64,000 nucleotides of DNA from UBA4312 sp002394635 (GCA_946539765.1 CAMNHO010000002.1:137885-201884), one strand, 5' to 3'. Positions 50,844-60,434 are shown, counted from the first letter of the stretch. The notes: generated by a model not told the origin, from the sequence alone. Numbers and translations are program-made.

Positions 50844-51780
50844 ATGCCAGCATTTTTAATATAAACTGTTCAAAGCCCTCATCTTTATCCACAAATCCTC
50901 GCTTCATGTCCCTGTCAAACCGAGCCAGTTCACTAAGCTGATCTAACAATTGCTGAGGTGTATAGTCTTGTGCTCTTTGCATATTGATCTGAACCCTGTA
51001 TGGATGAGCATGCAATTCAGAAGCAATCTGATCTTTCCACATTCCTTGATCCATACATACCCGAACCTGGAATAAAAAGCGGATCTGTCCAGCCAATAAT
51101 CCGACAATTGCGACCGGTTCCATATTTTGAGCCCGGAAATTTCGATAATATGACAATAGCAACAATCCATTTTTATTAAACAATGCATCTACCATTTTAA
51201 AAACATCGTCAGTGGGTTCCACACTGGTTAAAGCTTTTACATCCTGCAAATGAATATCTGAATTATATATACTTAATTTTTCAACCTCATTGCCGATCTT
51301 CAAAGAATCCATCCCTACATGACGAGAAAACCATGTAAATGCATCCCGATCCATTCGTACATGAGAAGCTTTTAAGAGCTCTTGTATATAGCCTGGCTGG
51401 CTTTTGTGATCCAAAGCCTTGCACGCATACACCGTTGAAGCTTTCTCAAACGCTTTTACTAGTTTCTTCCGCTTATCCAAATTATCGCTGGGGCAACAAT
51501 AAACCATAATCAACCGTTGATCCGTATCTAATCTTTTCAACAGTTCATCTGTTGAATACTTGGTCGTATCTTTACCAGAAAGAAACGTGGCATTTTCCAA
51601 TATGATCATCTTTTTTTCATCAAAAATGGAAAAGCTGTCCATTTCCATAAAGAAATGACTCTGTTCTGTATTTAAAGCATCCATCGTAATCGCTGCCTCA
51701 GACATTTTATGTTTTTTCTTGATTTGACTGATCTTCTGAGCAACGCGACTGGCATCACTACCATATAAAACATAATTCAT
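50842..51780 (-). CDS. holA: DNA polymerase III delta subunit
   Basis: The 312-residue clamp-loader protein has the HolA pattern: an N-terminal ATPase-like domain without Walker A (YVLYGSDASRVAQKI, MIILENATFLS), then the domain III helices (DIHLQDVKALTSVEPTDDVFKMVDALFNK is its core region), and GLLAGQIRFLFQVRV. The ATG lacks a Shine-Dalgarno but follows an extended -10 by 6 nt. Its comE-side position and the rpsT neighbour match yqeN of Bacillus. Confidence 0.93.
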   Translation of the reverse strand: MNYVLYGSDASRVAQKISQIKKKHKMSEAAITMDALNTEQSHFFMEMDSFSIFDEKKMIILENATFLSGKDTTKYSTDELLKRLDTDQRLIMVYCCPSDNLDKRKKLVKAFEKASTVYACKALDHKSQPGYIQELLKASHVRMDRDAFTWFSRHVGMDSLKIGNEVEKLSIYNSDIHLQDVKALTSVEPTDDVFKMVDALFNKNGLLLLSYYRNFRAQNMEPVAIVGLLAGQIRFLFQVRVCMDQGMWKDQIASELHAHPYRVQINMQRAQDYTPQQLLDQLSELARFDRDMKRGFVDKDEGFEQFILKMLA

Positions 51781-51786
51781 GATTCT

Positions 51787-51795
51787 ATTATATCA
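51787..51795 (-). promoter_or_regulatory. Extended -10 promoter of holA, leaderless geometry
   Basis: Minus strand TGATATAAT (51787-51795), 6-nt gap, then the holA ATG (51780). No Shine-Dalgarno and no clear -35. Confidence 0.65.
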
Positions 51796-51813
51796 ACATT
51801 TCTTTAAATATGC

Positions 51814-53688
51814 TTATTTTTCAACAAGAGACATCAAACCGCTGGCTGTTTCCATCCACATAAAACCATGGAAAGTGCAAAGCCGGATCATACCTACTTC
51901 CTTTGTATCCAATGTATGGATCCCCAGACTGTGGCAACGACTGATAACCTGGCTGGAAGGATGCCCATATCGATTATGAAGTCCGGCGGAAACCAGACCG
52001 ATTTTAGGACGGACTGTATCTAAAAAATCATAAGACGAGCTTGTTTTCGAACCGTGATGACCAAGCTTTAAAACATCAGCATTTAAATGGTATTTTTTCA
52101 TAAGATCATATTCCACATCCACTCCTGCATCCCCCATCCATAAATAAACAAATCCATCATAGGAGAATAATGAAACGATGCTTTCGTCGTTTTCGTCTTT
52201 TGCCGTTCTTTGTGGCAATAATGAATGAAAAGGGTAGCCTACATCAGGGACCAGTTCTCTTTTGGTGATTACTTTTTTTACAGGGATCTTTCGTTGCAGC
52301 TGATCCTTTCCGCCACTGTGATCAAAGTCATCATGTGTTATGATCAACGCATCCAGTGAATGGATCTGCCATTGCTGCAAAACAGGTAAAATAATAGTTT
52401 CCACATTATCTCTGTACAGATTCTGTCCGCAGTCGATCATAACAGCAGATCGTTTAAACGGTTCTACGATCAATGTGCAGTCCCCCTGTCCTATATTGAT
52501 CAGGATAACCTGAAAAAACGGATTTAATGATGTTTCAAAAAAAGGAAGACAGAAACATAACAGTAAAAACCGCTTTTTAAAACGAGTTAGGATCCATACT
52601 ATTAATAAAGCAAAAAAGAAAAACGAAGGAAGATAGTAAAAAGTAAGATCCGGGCACTGATGCATCCATTGATTCCACGTTTCAAACAAGGTCCTCCCAG
52701 TTCCACTCAAAGATAATAAAAACATCATTCCCATAATCTTACGATTCAATCCAAAAGTAAGAAATGACAATATGTTCACTTTATGAAAGAAAACGAGTTG
52801 ACAAAAAAACAAACTCACCTTCTCTAGGATCCATCGTTCCTTCAGATCATGACAGCTATACCGTAATAATTGCATGATCACTGGAAATACAAAGGTAAAT
52901 TCACCAGCTCCGTATGGAACGATCCATAAAAAAAGGATTCCGGAAAAAGCCAAAGACGTTTCCCATTCCTTGAAGAAATATCTACCCGTTTGAAACAGAA
53001 AGTATCGGATCAACGTAGGTGTCATCACAAACAATTGACCATACAGTAAAATGGAAAACATCAGAATGCCCTGAGATACATTTCTTGTAAACCATCGCTG
53101 CAATATCCTCTTCCATAAGGAAAAGAAAGATAATATCGGCAAGCCCAGTTGGATCGTAATTTCCGACACTGTATCGTCATAGATTCCATAATAACAGGCA
53201 AGTGCCATAGGATCGGAGCGCAAACATCGGTATAAATAACTTTTTAATGAAGCGGATGGCTGAACACAAGCAGAAGATGATGATGAATAGCCAATTTTAC
53301 GTTTTGCCATATGATCTGAAAACGAAAACAGACCAATATTCTTCAGGTCTTCTATTGGTTCAATATCCTTTACATCTACCTGATCATAAAAAGAAAGATC
53401 ATCGCATTGGTACAAAACAACGGTTTCTTTTTTGTTCGTCGCAAGACAATAATTTTTATGGATCTCATAAACAACATAACGGCCTTGTTCCGGTTTATTC
53501 ATAGACCCGGAAACCCTGATCAACGAAACAAGGATGATTCCGATACTAATCAGGATCCATGTACTTTTTTTATAACGTTGATATAAATACAACAACAGCA
53601 GTGCAGCTACAATGCAAGTGCCACTCTGATTTCCAATCAGCATGCAGATCCAAACACTAAAAAAAATCAACAAACAGTAAGTTTTCAT
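51814..53688 (-). CDS. comEC: ComEC/Rec2 DNA-uptake channel
   Basis: The 624-residue protein has several N-terminal and central membrane helices (the Competence domain, residues ~200-400, with WKRILQRWFTRNV and IMGMMFLLSLSGTGR). The C-terminal MBL-like domain carries DALIITHDDFDHSGG, VLKLGHHGSKTSSS and SAGLHNRYGHPSSQVI. It is shorter than the ~776-residue Bacillus protein, mainly in the N-terminal OB/membrane region, but complete in motifs. It translocates single-stranded DNA in transformation. It overlaps comEA by 4 bp. Confidence 0.93.
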   Translation of the reverse strand: MKTYCLLIFFSVWICMLIGNQSGTCIVAALLLLYLYQRYKKSTWILISIGIILVSLIRVSGSMNKPEQGRYVVYEIHKNYCLATNKKETVVLYQCDDLSFYDQVDVKDIEPIEDLKNIGLFSFSDHMAKRKIGYSSSSSACVQPSASLKSYLYRCLRSDPMALACYYGIYDDTVSEITIQLGLPILSFFSLWKRILQRWFTRNVSQGILMFSILLYGQLFVMTPTLIRYFLFQTGRYFFKEWETSLAFSGILFLWIVPYGAGEFTFVFPVIMQLLRYSCHDLKERWILEKVSLFFCQLVFFHKVNILSFLTFGLNRKIMGMMFLLSLSGTGRTLFETWNQWMHQCPDLTFYYLPSFFFFALLIVWILTRFKKRFLLLCFCLPFFETSLNPFFQVILINIGQGDCTLIVEPFKRSAVMIDCGQNLYRDNVETIILPVLQQWQIHSLDALIITHDDFDHSGGKDQLQRKIPVKKVITKRELVPDVGYPFHSLLPQRTAKDENDESIVSLFSYDGFVYLWMGDAGVDVEYDLMKKYHLNADVLKLGHHGSKTSSSYDFLDTVRPKIGLVSAGLHNRYGHPSSQVISRCHSLGIHTLDTKEVGMIRLCTFHGFMWMETASGLMSLVEK

Positions 53689-54167
53689 AGGCAGATAAAT
53701 TCCTGTAACCGTTCAAAGGTCTTATCCCCGATTCCCTTGACTTCCTTTAGCTGCTCTAAAGAGGAAAAGCTGGTTTGTGACCGGTATTCAATAATACGCT
53801 CAGCCATTTTGGGTCCGATTCCAGGTAAAGTCTGTAACTGTTCCAGACTGGCAGTATTAATAGATATCTTCTGTTCCTGCTCATCCTTCTTTATCGGAAC
53901 TACGATTACTTCCCTGGGATCCACAACTCTGGCAAGGGATAATGATGAGGTATCTGCCGTTTCTTTCAATCCACCGGCATGATCAATGACATCTTGCATA
54001 TTGGCATCCCATTTCACTTGATAAACGCCTGGTTTTTTAACTTCTCCTTTGATCTCCACTTCCTTGACGCTGGGTTGCACAAGATCAAGGCTCACTGGCT
54101 GTATTCTTCCAAAGCAGGTTAGGATAAAGGAAAAGATTACAATAAAAAAGAGAAGTGCTTTCTTCAT
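53685..54167 (-). CDS. comEA: ComEA, competence DNA receptor
   Basis: The 160-residue protein has an N-terminal membrane anchor (LLFFIVIFSFILTCFG), a SLBB domain (residues ~35-90, EIKGEVKKPGVYQV), and two helix-hairpin-helix motifs at the end (LEQLQTLPGIGPKMAERII, LEQLKEVKGIGDKTFERL). It binds incoming DNA at the cell surface and hands it to ComEC. comEB is missing between the two. A GGGTGAT site precedes the ATG. Confidence 0.95.
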   Translation of the reverse strand: MKKALLFFIVIFSFILTCFGRIQPVSLDLVQPSVKEVEIKGEVKKPGVYQVKWDANMQDVIDHAGGLKETADTSSLSLARVVDPREVIVVPIKKDEQEQKISINTASLEQLQTLPGIGPKMAERIIEYRSQTSFSSLEQLKEVKGIGDKTFERLQEFICL

Positions 54168-54209
54168 TTAGATCACCCTTCTCTATTACGTTAAGATTAT
54201 ATTGTATGA

Positions 54210-54692
54210 CTATTGAATATCGATAATTTCTACTTCGTATGGTTCATCTACACGATTTACCAAAACAGTATCCCCAACTTTTTTATCCATCATCGCTTCC
54301 GCCAATGGTGTATTGTTGGATAATTTTCCATTCAATGGATCGGCTTCAATAGAACCAACGATTGTAAAAGTTTTTTCTACATTTTCGGAAAGATCTTTTA
54401 AAGTTACTTTAGATCCCAACACGACAATCGCATTCTGATTCTGTCCACTATCTTTTTCCTCAATGATAACTGCATTTTTAATCAGTATCTCTAATTCACG
54501 AATTCGCGCTTCCACTTGTGCCTGATGCTCTCTGGCAGCATCGTAATCAGCGTTCTCGGACAAGTCCCCTTGTGCACGCGCTTCCTGTAATTCCACAATT
54601 ACCTGTGCACGAACAGTATGTACTAAATGATCCTGTTCAGCAACCAGTGCATCATAACCGGCCTGGGTCACATAATTCTTATCGTTTGCCAT
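54210..54692 (-). CDS. greA: Transcription elongation factor GreA
   Basis: The 160-residue protein has the N-terminal coiled coil with GDLSENADYDAAREHQAQVEA, the acidic tip that enters the polymerase channel, and the C-terminal FKBP-like domain (IVVLGSKVTLKD, GKLSNNTPLAEAMMDKKVGD). It reactivates backtracked polymerase. AAGGGGTG precedes the ATG. Confidence 0.98.
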   Translation of the reverse strand: MANDKNYVTQAGYDALVAEQDHLVHTVRAQVIVELQEARAQGDLSENADYDAAREHQAQVEARIRELEILIKNAVIIEEKDSGQNQNAIVVLGSKVTLKDLSENVEKTFTIVGSIEADPLNGKLSNNTPLAEAMMDKKVGDTVLVNRVDEPYEVEIIDIQ

Positions 54693-54719
54693 TTTAACAC
54701 CCCTTTTTTTCGCATTGTG

Positions 54720-54747
54720 ATTATAACATAGAACAAAGATTAATCAA
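54720..54747 (-). promoter_or_regulatory. Promoter of greA
   Basis: Minus strand TTGATT (54742-54747), 16 bp, TATAAT (54720-54725) with an extended TG. The -35 lies in the last codons of mltG. Confidence 0.75.
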
Positions 54748-55807
54748 GGTACAAATTGTGCTGCTCCATGATTTCTTCGTGCTCTTCATATGTCTTGCTG
54801 TAATAGACTTTTCCTGTTTCCGGATCTGCTGCAAAGAACAAATATTCCGTATCCTGCGGATGTAGTACAGCATCAATGGCTTCCATACCCGGATTTAAGA
54901 TCGGGCCGATAGGAAGTCCTTCCTCCAGATATGTATTATACGGAGACTCCATTTCCGTATTTACTTCACAATCCTGCGGATCCTCAAAGTCATCGTACAA
55001 TGCATAACAAACCGTTACACTGGATTGCAGTTTCATATCCTGGTCTAACCGATTATAAAATACCCCTGCAATTGTTTTCATATCATCCACGCTGCCCGCT
55101 TCAAACTGAACAACACTGGCCAGGGAAACGATTTCATGAACCGTGTATCCACTTTTATCAATATCCTTCTTATACTTTTTATATACTTCATCAAATTTAT
55201 TTAAAAAGGTTCGTGTGATCGTCTCTAATGAAGCATCTGTATCAAAAGAATATGTTTCCGGAAATAAATAACCCTCCAGTTTTACACGATAGTTCTTGTT
55301 ATTTAATTCTTTTGGATTTAAGAATGCATAATCTTTCGCCAGCATTTCAATCGTCTTCTGATCATTCCAGTACGCAATGATTTCCTCAGTTTTGTACTGA
55401 GGATATTTCTCATGGATCATAGCAGCAATTTCTTTTGCCCATTTCCCTTCCGGAACGGTAATGGTCACTTGTTCAGATTGTGCATGATTTACATCTCCTA
55501 GATGCTCTAGGATCATCGGTGTATCCATTCCATCATTTAAAGTGAATTCCCCGGCATAGTATGTATCTTTATGTGTCAATTTAGCATACAGATAAGCCAC
55601 CGTACGATTCCGGATCAGATGGTTATCCTCCAGGTCCTGCAAAACAGATGAATAAGATTGACCTTGTTCCACTTTAAATGAAACCTCTTTAGAGCCTTGG
55701 CCAACGGGTGAAAGACTGTACATGGAAAAACCGCCACATCCAATCAAGATCATCAGGATCAAAATAAGAATTGCTTTTAAAAACCCCTTCTTTTTTTTCT
55801 TAGGCAT
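54740..55807 (-). CDS. mltG: Endolytic transglycosylase MltG
   Basis: The 355-residue protein has a basic N-terminus and one membrane helix (residues ~8-28, FLKAILILILMILIGCGGF). A LysM-like domain with FKVEQGQSYSSVLQDL follows, then the YceG core. The catalytic Glu is in IVSLASVVQFEAGS, followed by VFYNRLDQDMKLQSSVTVCYA and NTYLEEGLPIGPILNPG. It cuts nascent glycan strands. ATG 55807 is favoured, 9 nt after GAGG; ATG 55816 is possible. It overlaps the DUF1292 gene. Confidence 0.95.
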   Translation of the reverse strand: MPKKKKKGFLKAILILILMILIGCGGFSMYSLSPVGQGSKEVSFKVEQGQSYSSVLQDLEDNHLIRNRTVAYLYAKLTHKDTYYAGEFTLNDGMDTPMILEHLGDVNHAQSEQVTITVPEGKWAKEIAAMIHEKYPQYKTEEIIAYWNDQKTIEMLAKDYAFLNPKELNNKNYRVKLEGYLFPETYSFDTDASLETITRTFLNKFDEVYKKYKKDIDKSGYTVHEIVSLASVVQFEAGSVDDMKTIAGVFYNRLDQDMKLQSSVTVCYALYDDFEDPQDCEVNTEMESPYNTYLEEGLPIGPILNPGMEAIDAVLHPQDTEYLFFAADPETGKVYYSKTYEEHEEIMEQHNLYLD

Positions 55808-56054
55808 TGTCCTCATCCTCTACGAATGTATTGATGACCTCTTCTACCATATCCCATTCTTCTTCGGTTTCAATCGGAAGCAGATTGCCTTGTTCATCGT
55901 ATTTTGATGCATACACATTCTCCTCTTCCAATTCCGGATCCTGAAATACAACATACTGGCTATGATAATCTTCACTGTCAAAAGTAAACAGGATGATCAT
56001 CTTTTTTTCCTGTCCGTTTTCATCTTTTACATACAAACAATTTGAATCTAACAT
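55800..56054 (-). CDS. DUF1292 family protein (YrzB)
   Basis: The 84-residue acidic protein contains MIILFTFDSEDYHSQYVVFQD and a C-terminal EEWDMVEEVINTFVEDED, the DUF1292/YrzB pattern. ATG 56054 follows AAAGGAG. Its function is unknown; it is one of the most conserved companions of ireB and ruvX in Firmicutes, as here. Confidence 0.93.
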   Translation of the reverse strand: MLDSNCLYVKDENGQEKKMIILFTFDSEDYHSQYVVFQDPELEEENVYASKYDEQGNLLPIETEEEWDMVEEVINTFVEDEDNA

Positions 56055-56089
56055 AAAAACTCCTTTCAAAAAAAGAATGGAGGTATCTA

Positions 56090-56515
56090 CTAACCCCCAT
56101 TTTTTTGTCGATCTAAATATCCCTGCAGGATTTCAACAGCCGCCATCTGATCGATGATCTTCTTACGCTTCTTTCTTGATACATCCCCTTGTAACAAAAT
56201 ACGTTCAGCGCTGACCGTAGTCAATCGTTCATCCCATAAATGGACTGTAATGCCTTCTTTTTTTAATTCTTCGGCAAAGTCCAATGATAATTGGCCACGA
56301 ATACCAATATCCCCGTTCATATGTTTCGGCAGCCCTAATACTACTTCATGAATCTGTTCTTTGTCAAGCAGCTCTAGGATCCGGTCAAAACATGTATCGT
56401 AGTCATCACTCTCAAAACGAATGGTCGTCATAGCACGGGCAACCAGCTGTGATCTGTCACTGATGGAAACTCCACAGGTTTTACTTCCTAAATCAAGGCC
56501 TATGATCCGCGACAT
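56090..56515 (-). CDS. ruvX: Putative pre-16S rRNA nuclease / Holliday-junction resolvase-like YqgF
   Basis: The 141-residue RNase H-fold protein has IIGLDLGSKTCGVSISD with its first Asp, EVVLGLPKHMNGDIGIRGQ with the glutamate strand, and VHLWDERLTTVSAERIL. IDQMAAVEILQGYLD is the last acidic element. It is implicated in 16S rRNA 5' processing. It abuts ireB by one base. Confidence 0.94.
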   Translation of the reverse strand: MSRIIGLDLGSKTCGVSISDRSQLVARAMTTIRFESDDYDTCFDRILELLDKEQIHEVVLGLPKHMNGDIGIRGQLSLDFAEELKKEGITVHLWDERLTTVSAERILLQGDVSRKKRKKIIDQMAAVEILQGYLDRQKNGG

Positions 56516-56766
56516 TATTTCTCCAGATATGCACGCACTAATTCTTCAATAATCTCATAACGTTCAATTCGCTGGATCAAATTACGCGCATTTTTATGAG
56601 AAGAAATATATGCCGGATCATTACTGATCAAGTATCCTGCAATCTGATTTACAGAACTATACCCACGTTCTTCCAATGCCTGACTGACTTCACGTAGAAT
56701 AGCCTTAATATTCTCACGACGGATTTCCTCTGTAGTAAAGGTCATAGTTTCTGTAGCATCTCTCAT
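56515..56766 (-). CDS. ireB: IreB family regulatory phosphoprotein (UPF0297)
   Basis: The 83-residue protein reads MRDATETMTFTTEEIRREN at its start, with threonines that are the known kinase target region in IreB. ERGYSSVNQIAGYLISNDP and RNLIQRIERYEI follow. In Enterococcus it is phosphorylated by IreK. ATG 56766 is 10 nt after AAGGAG; the GTG at 56775 is too near that site. It heads ireB-ruvX-DUF1292-mltG. Confidence 0.95.
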   Translation of the reverse strand: MRDATETMTFTTEEIRRENIKAILREVSQALEERGYSSVNQIAGYLISNDPAYISSHKNARNLIQRIERYEIIEELVRAYLEK

Positions 56767-56856
56767 TATAATCACGCTCCTTTAGTTATTACATTATACA
56801 TGAAACGACATATCAATTGCAAGAATGCCGATTGTTTCTGATCTAGACTTCTTTGT

Positions 56857-56890
56857 AAAAAAATCCCCTTTCAATCATAAAAAGGGATTT
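56857..56890 (-). terminator. Terminator after alaS
   Basis: AAATCCCCTTT (56861-56871) and AAAGGGATTT (56881-56890) form a stem with one bulge, T-rich on the minus strand. Confidence 0.82.
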
Positions 56891-56898
56891 TAAAACCT

Positions 56899-59523
56899 TT
56901 ATAGTTTTTCCAGCTCTTCTTTGACAAACTGTAGAGCCTGATCAATGTTGGAAGCATCTTTGCCGCCCGCTTGCGCCATATCCGGTTTTCCACCACCGTT
57001 TCCTGAACAAAGCTGTGCAGCTGCTTTGACTAGTTTGCCGCTGTGTATACCGGATTTAACAGCCTCTTTTCCAGCTCCTGCCACAAATACAACTTTTTCT
57101 CCGTTCTGGTTAGCAAAGAAACATACGACATTCGCATCTTTCGCTTTTATGTTGGACACGATATCCTTTAACGCATTGGCATCCATATCTTTGACCTTTT
57201 TGATCAGAGCATTCACCTTGCCTAGCTTTACAATGTCTTTTTCCCAGTCTTGTGATTTTAACGCAAAGATCTGATTTTTCAGGTTTGTGATCTCCTTCTG
57301 TTGCTCTTTCATCTGAACATAGCTGCCTGCGACCTTTTTATCTAAGTTCTTAATTCCTTTTTGTTTGGCGCTAGCCGCAATATTTTCAAGCATTTTCTGA
57401 TTTGCCGCAAATTCCTGGTAAGCCGCGAACCCGGTCTTGGCTGTAATACGACGAACATCCGAACCGATGCTTTCTTCACTGATAATCTTGCATACACCTA
57501 TCTGACTTGTGTTGTTCACATGACAGCCGGCACAAAATTCCTTAGAAACAGGTCCCATGGTGACAACGCGAACACGATCCCCGTATTTTTCATTGAACAG
57601 AGCCATGGCACCACTCTTCTTGGCATCTTCAATATCCATAATTTCTTTTGTAACCGGATAAGCAGCCGCAATATACTGGTTGACCAATTTCTCGATTTGG
57701 GCAAGCTGTTGTTCACTGATCTTTTCATAATGGTTAAAGTCAAAACGCAGATAATCCGGACCATTAAAACTACCTGCCTGGTGCGCATGCTCACCGATGA
57801 CCTGGCGCAAAGCACTTTGCAGCAAATGCGTCGCTGAGTGATTGCATGTAGTAGCCATTCTTGCCTTCATATCTATATTCTGATGGATCTCCATTCCGTT
57901 TTCAAGAATTCCCTCCAGAATCTTAACTGTCACCAGATGCTGACCATTCTTTATTTTTTGTACGTCTAAAACCTCACATTTTGTTCCAGCAGCACTTAAA
58001 GTACCTTTATCAGCTATCTGACCACCACTTTCTGCATAGAAAACGGTCTGATCAAACACAACCTGCCCTTCATCCGTTAAGACATCCACCGTTTGTCCAT
58101 CTTTAAACAGGCCGATGATCGTACTGTCACATTCGTATTGATCATAGCCAATAAACTGACTTTCCTTTGTGAAATTCATCAGATCTTCATGCTGTGTCGC
58201 AAAAGACTCTTTTACATTACGGGCTCCTCGAGCCATGTCTTTCTGCTTTTGCATCTCCACATCAAATTCCTCTTTCAGAACTTGCACATTGTTTTCCTCG
58301 GCTATCTCGCGAGTTAGTTCAAACGGGAATCCATAAGTATCATATAATTTAAATACAATTTCACCAGAAAGCTTGCCATCGCATTTGGCCAGCTCCTGAT
58401 CCAGCAAAGCCTGTCCTTTGTTCAAAGTACGACGGAAAGCCTCTTCCTCAATTTTGATCAGCTTCTGGTTAAAGGCTACATGCTCCTGCAGATAAGGATA
58501 GAAATCCTGCATTGTGTCCGCAACCACCGGTACCAGCTTATACAGGAAGGCCTGGTCAAATCCAAGCTTCAGCCCATAACGTGCAGCTCGACGCAGCACA
58601 CGACGCAATATATATCCACGTCCCGTATTCGAGAAACCGGCACCGTCACTCATTGCGAATGTAATGGTACGGATATGATCGGCAATGACGCGATAGGCCA
58701 TTTTGTATTCACCTTCATATGGGTGTTTTGCCATTTTTTCGGTCTCATGAATAATTGGCAGGAATAAGTCAGTATCAAAGTTTGTCTCACCATCCTGGAT
58801 CAGAGCCACTAATCGTTCCAGTCCCATACCGGTATCAATGTTCTTCTGTGGAAGTTCCTTGTATTCTTTACGATCGATTTCCGGATCACAGTCATATTGA
58901 GAGAATACGACATTCCATACTTCAATATAACGGTCATTTTCCATTTCTTCAAAGAATAGCCGTTCCCCTAAATGCTGTGGATCATACCTTTCACCACGAT
59001 CAAAGAAGATTTCACTGTCCGGTCCACCCGGGCCTTTTCCGATTTCCCAGAAATTATCATATGTCTTTAGTATATGCGAAGGATCGACACCACATTTTTC
59101 CGTCCAGATCTTATAAGCCTGGTCATCATCCGTATATACCGAAACATATAGCTTTTCCTTGTCGATGCCCATCCAGTCTTCACTGGTTAAAAACTCCCAA
59201 GCAAACGGAATGGCTTCGTCCTTGAAATAATCTCCAATGGAGAAATTTCCCAACATTTCAAAGAAAGTATGGTGACGAGCTGTCTTTCCTACATTTTCTA
59301 TATCATTGGTACGGATGCTTTTCTGGGCATTGGCAATCCGGTTAGAGCGTGGTTTTTCCGAACCATCAAAATACTTCTTTAAAGCAGCAACACCGGCATT
59401 GATCCATAATAAGGTCGGATCGTTGTTAGGAATCAGGCTGGCGCCCGGTTCGATCATATGGCCTTTGCTTGCAAAATAGTCCAAAAACATTTGTCGTACT
59501 TGATTACCCGTTAATTGTTTCAT
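56899..59523 (-). CDS. alaS: Alanine-tRNA ligase
   Basis: The 874-residue class II synthetase has the catalytic domain (NDPTLLWINAGVAALKKYF, RHHTFFEMLGNFSIGDYF, GMGLERL). The editing domain carries zinc ligands in NHSATHLLQSAL and CAGCHVNNTSQIG. The C-Ala domain ends with GGGKPDMAQAGGKD. ATG 59523 is 6 nt after GGAGG; ATG 59529 abuts it. A T-box with specifier GCT and a near-consensus promoter precede it. Confidence 0.98.
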   Translation of the reverse strand: MKQLTGNQVRQMFLDYFASKGHMIEPGASLIPNNDPTLLWINAGVAALKKYFDGSEKPRSNRIANAQKSIRTNDIENVGKTARHHTFFEMLGNFSIGDYFKDEAIPFAWEFLTSEDWMGIDKEKLYVSVYTDDDQAYKIWTEKCGVDPSHILKTYDNFWEIGKGPGGPDSEIFFDRGERYDPQHLGERLFFEEMENDRYIEVWNVVFSQYDCDPEIDRKEYKELPQKNIDTGMGLERLVALIQDGETNFDTDLFLPIIHETEKMAKHPYEGEYKMAYRVIADHIRTITFAMSDGAGFSNTGRGYILRRVLRRAARYGLKLGFDQAFLYKLVPVVADTMQDFYPYLQEHVAFNQKLIKIEEEAFRRTLNKGQALLDQELAKCDGKLSGEIVFKLYDTYGFPFELTREIAEENNVQVLKEEFDVEMQKQKDMARGARNVKESFATQHEDLMNFTKESQFIGYDQYECDSTIIGLFKDGQTVDVLTDEGQVVFDQTVFYAESGGQIADKGTLSAAGTKCEVLDVQKIKNGQHLVTVKILEGILENGMEIHQNIDMKARMATTCNHSATHLLQSALRQVIGEHAHQAGSFNGPDYLRFDFNHYEKISEQQLAQIEKLVNQYIAAAYPVTKEIMDIEDAKKSGAMALFNEKYGDRVRVVTMGPVSKEFCAGCHVNNTSQIGVCKIISEESIGSDVRRITAKTGFAAYQEFAANQKMLENIAASAKQKGIKNLDKKVAGSYVQMKEQQKEITNLKNQIFALKSQDWEKDIVKLGKVNALIKKVKDMDANALKDIVSNIKAKDANVVCFFANQNGEKVVFVAGAGKEAVKSGIHSGKLVKAAAQLCSGNGGGKPDMAQAGGKDASNIDQALQFVKEELEKL

Positions 59524-59536
59524 ATTCATCCTCCAT

Positions 59537-59742
59537 TAAAAAAACGCTCCTATCTCTAGGAACGTAAAAAGTTACGCGGTACCATCCTAGTTCGTTTTTT
59601 CAAACGCCCTCAGTTTTCGTTATCGCCGACTACGGTTTATGCTCCAAAATAGCTTCGATCCACAACTTTGTAAAGCTTTCACCTTCCGCTTTATCTCTAG
59701 GCATCCCATTGTAGATTTACTTGTTTTCTTCCTCGCTAAACT
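59537..59742 (-). promoter_or_regulatory. T-box riboswitch (Ala, specifier GCT) of alaS
   Basis: Minus strand T-box AGGATGGTACCGCG, terminator stem CGTTCCTA/TAGGAGCG (59545-59564) with seven T, and specifier segment GAAGCTATT (GCT at 59651-59653). Confidence 0.94.
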
Positions 59743-59748
59743 ATCGCT

Positions 59749-59777
59749 ATATTAGCATGATGTTTATTAAATTTCAA
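59749..59777 (-). promoter_or_regulatory. Promoter of the alaS T-box transcript
   Basis: Minus strand TTGAAA (59772-59777), 17 bp, TAATAT (59749-59754). The -35 overlaps the stop of the TetR gene. Confidence 0.72.
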
Positions 59778-60340
59778 TTCTTTTTTGCAGTCGCTCTTTG
59801 ACCGACAATCTGTAAAATTTCCGGCATGACCTTGTTAATGTCCTGGATTCGCTGTCTACCCAGTTCGGGAGAAAACCGTGAATTTCCCCAATAAACAAAG
59901 AAGCCGACCATAGAATCCGCAACCATGTTTATCATAAAGTTTTCACTTTGCGGTTCCAATGTATTCATATCTTTATTTAAATTCAGATAATTGTGGATAC
60001 CATCAATAAAAACATTCCGTATATATGCACATAATCGCTGTGTATTGATAGATTCAAAAATATGGTTCAATCCCTTTCGATATTTCATACATAATGCAAA
60101 TATTTCTTCGAATATCTCTTCTCTGTTTTCATGATTCATTTCTGAGATCCGGGTATTATCCACTTCTCTTTGAAAGAGTTGTTCCAATAAATCATAGATA
60201 TCATCAAAATGATAATAAAAGGTATTCCGATTAATACCGGTATTCTCAACAATATCTTTTACTGTTATTTTCACAAATGGTTTTTCTTCCAATAAAGTCT
60301 GTAAGGAATCCATAATCGCATTTTTGGTGATTACTGACAT
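59774..60340 (-). CDS. TetR/AcrR-family transcriptional regulator
   Basis: The 188-residue protein has an N-terminal TetR helix-turn-helix (VKITVKDIVENTGINRNTFYYHF). A ligand domain follows that contains a hydrophobic AYIRNVFIDGIHNYLNL segment and ENFMINMVADSMVGFFVYWG, as in the DhaS-type TetR_C group. ATG 60340 follows AGGAG; the open frame upstream is not used. It lies downstream of thl after a terminator. Its targets are not visible; no convincing palindrome was found near it. Confidence 0.85.
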   Translation of the reverse strand: MSVITKNAIMDSLQTLLEEKPFVKITVKDIVENTGINRNTFYYHFDDIYDLLEQLFQREVDNTRISEMNHENREEIFEEIFALCMKYRKGLNHIFESINTQRLCAYIRNVFIDGIHNYLNLNKDMNTLEPQSENFMINMVADSMVGFFVYWGNSRFSPELGRQRIQDINKVMPEILQIVGQRATAKKN

Positions 60341-60392
60341 AAACATTCTCCTTTTATGAATGATTTTAACGAAACCAAAACTGTTTTTCAAT

Positions 60393-60420
60393 AAAAAAGC
60401 ACCGACAATTAAGTCAGTGC
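60393..60420 (-). terminator. Terminator after thl
   Basis: Minus strand GCACTGAC (60413-60420), 6-nt loop, GTCGGTGC (60399-60406), then TTTTTT. Confidence 0.87.
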
Positions 60421-60434
60421 ATTCTAAGAATTGT

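Noticed and set aside
54202..54212. Single TTGTATGACTA half-site resembling the GntR operator, upstream of comEA
   Set aside because: Only one arm, overlapping the greA stop; no second arm or consensus promoter geometry as at the two ilv sites. Likely chance.
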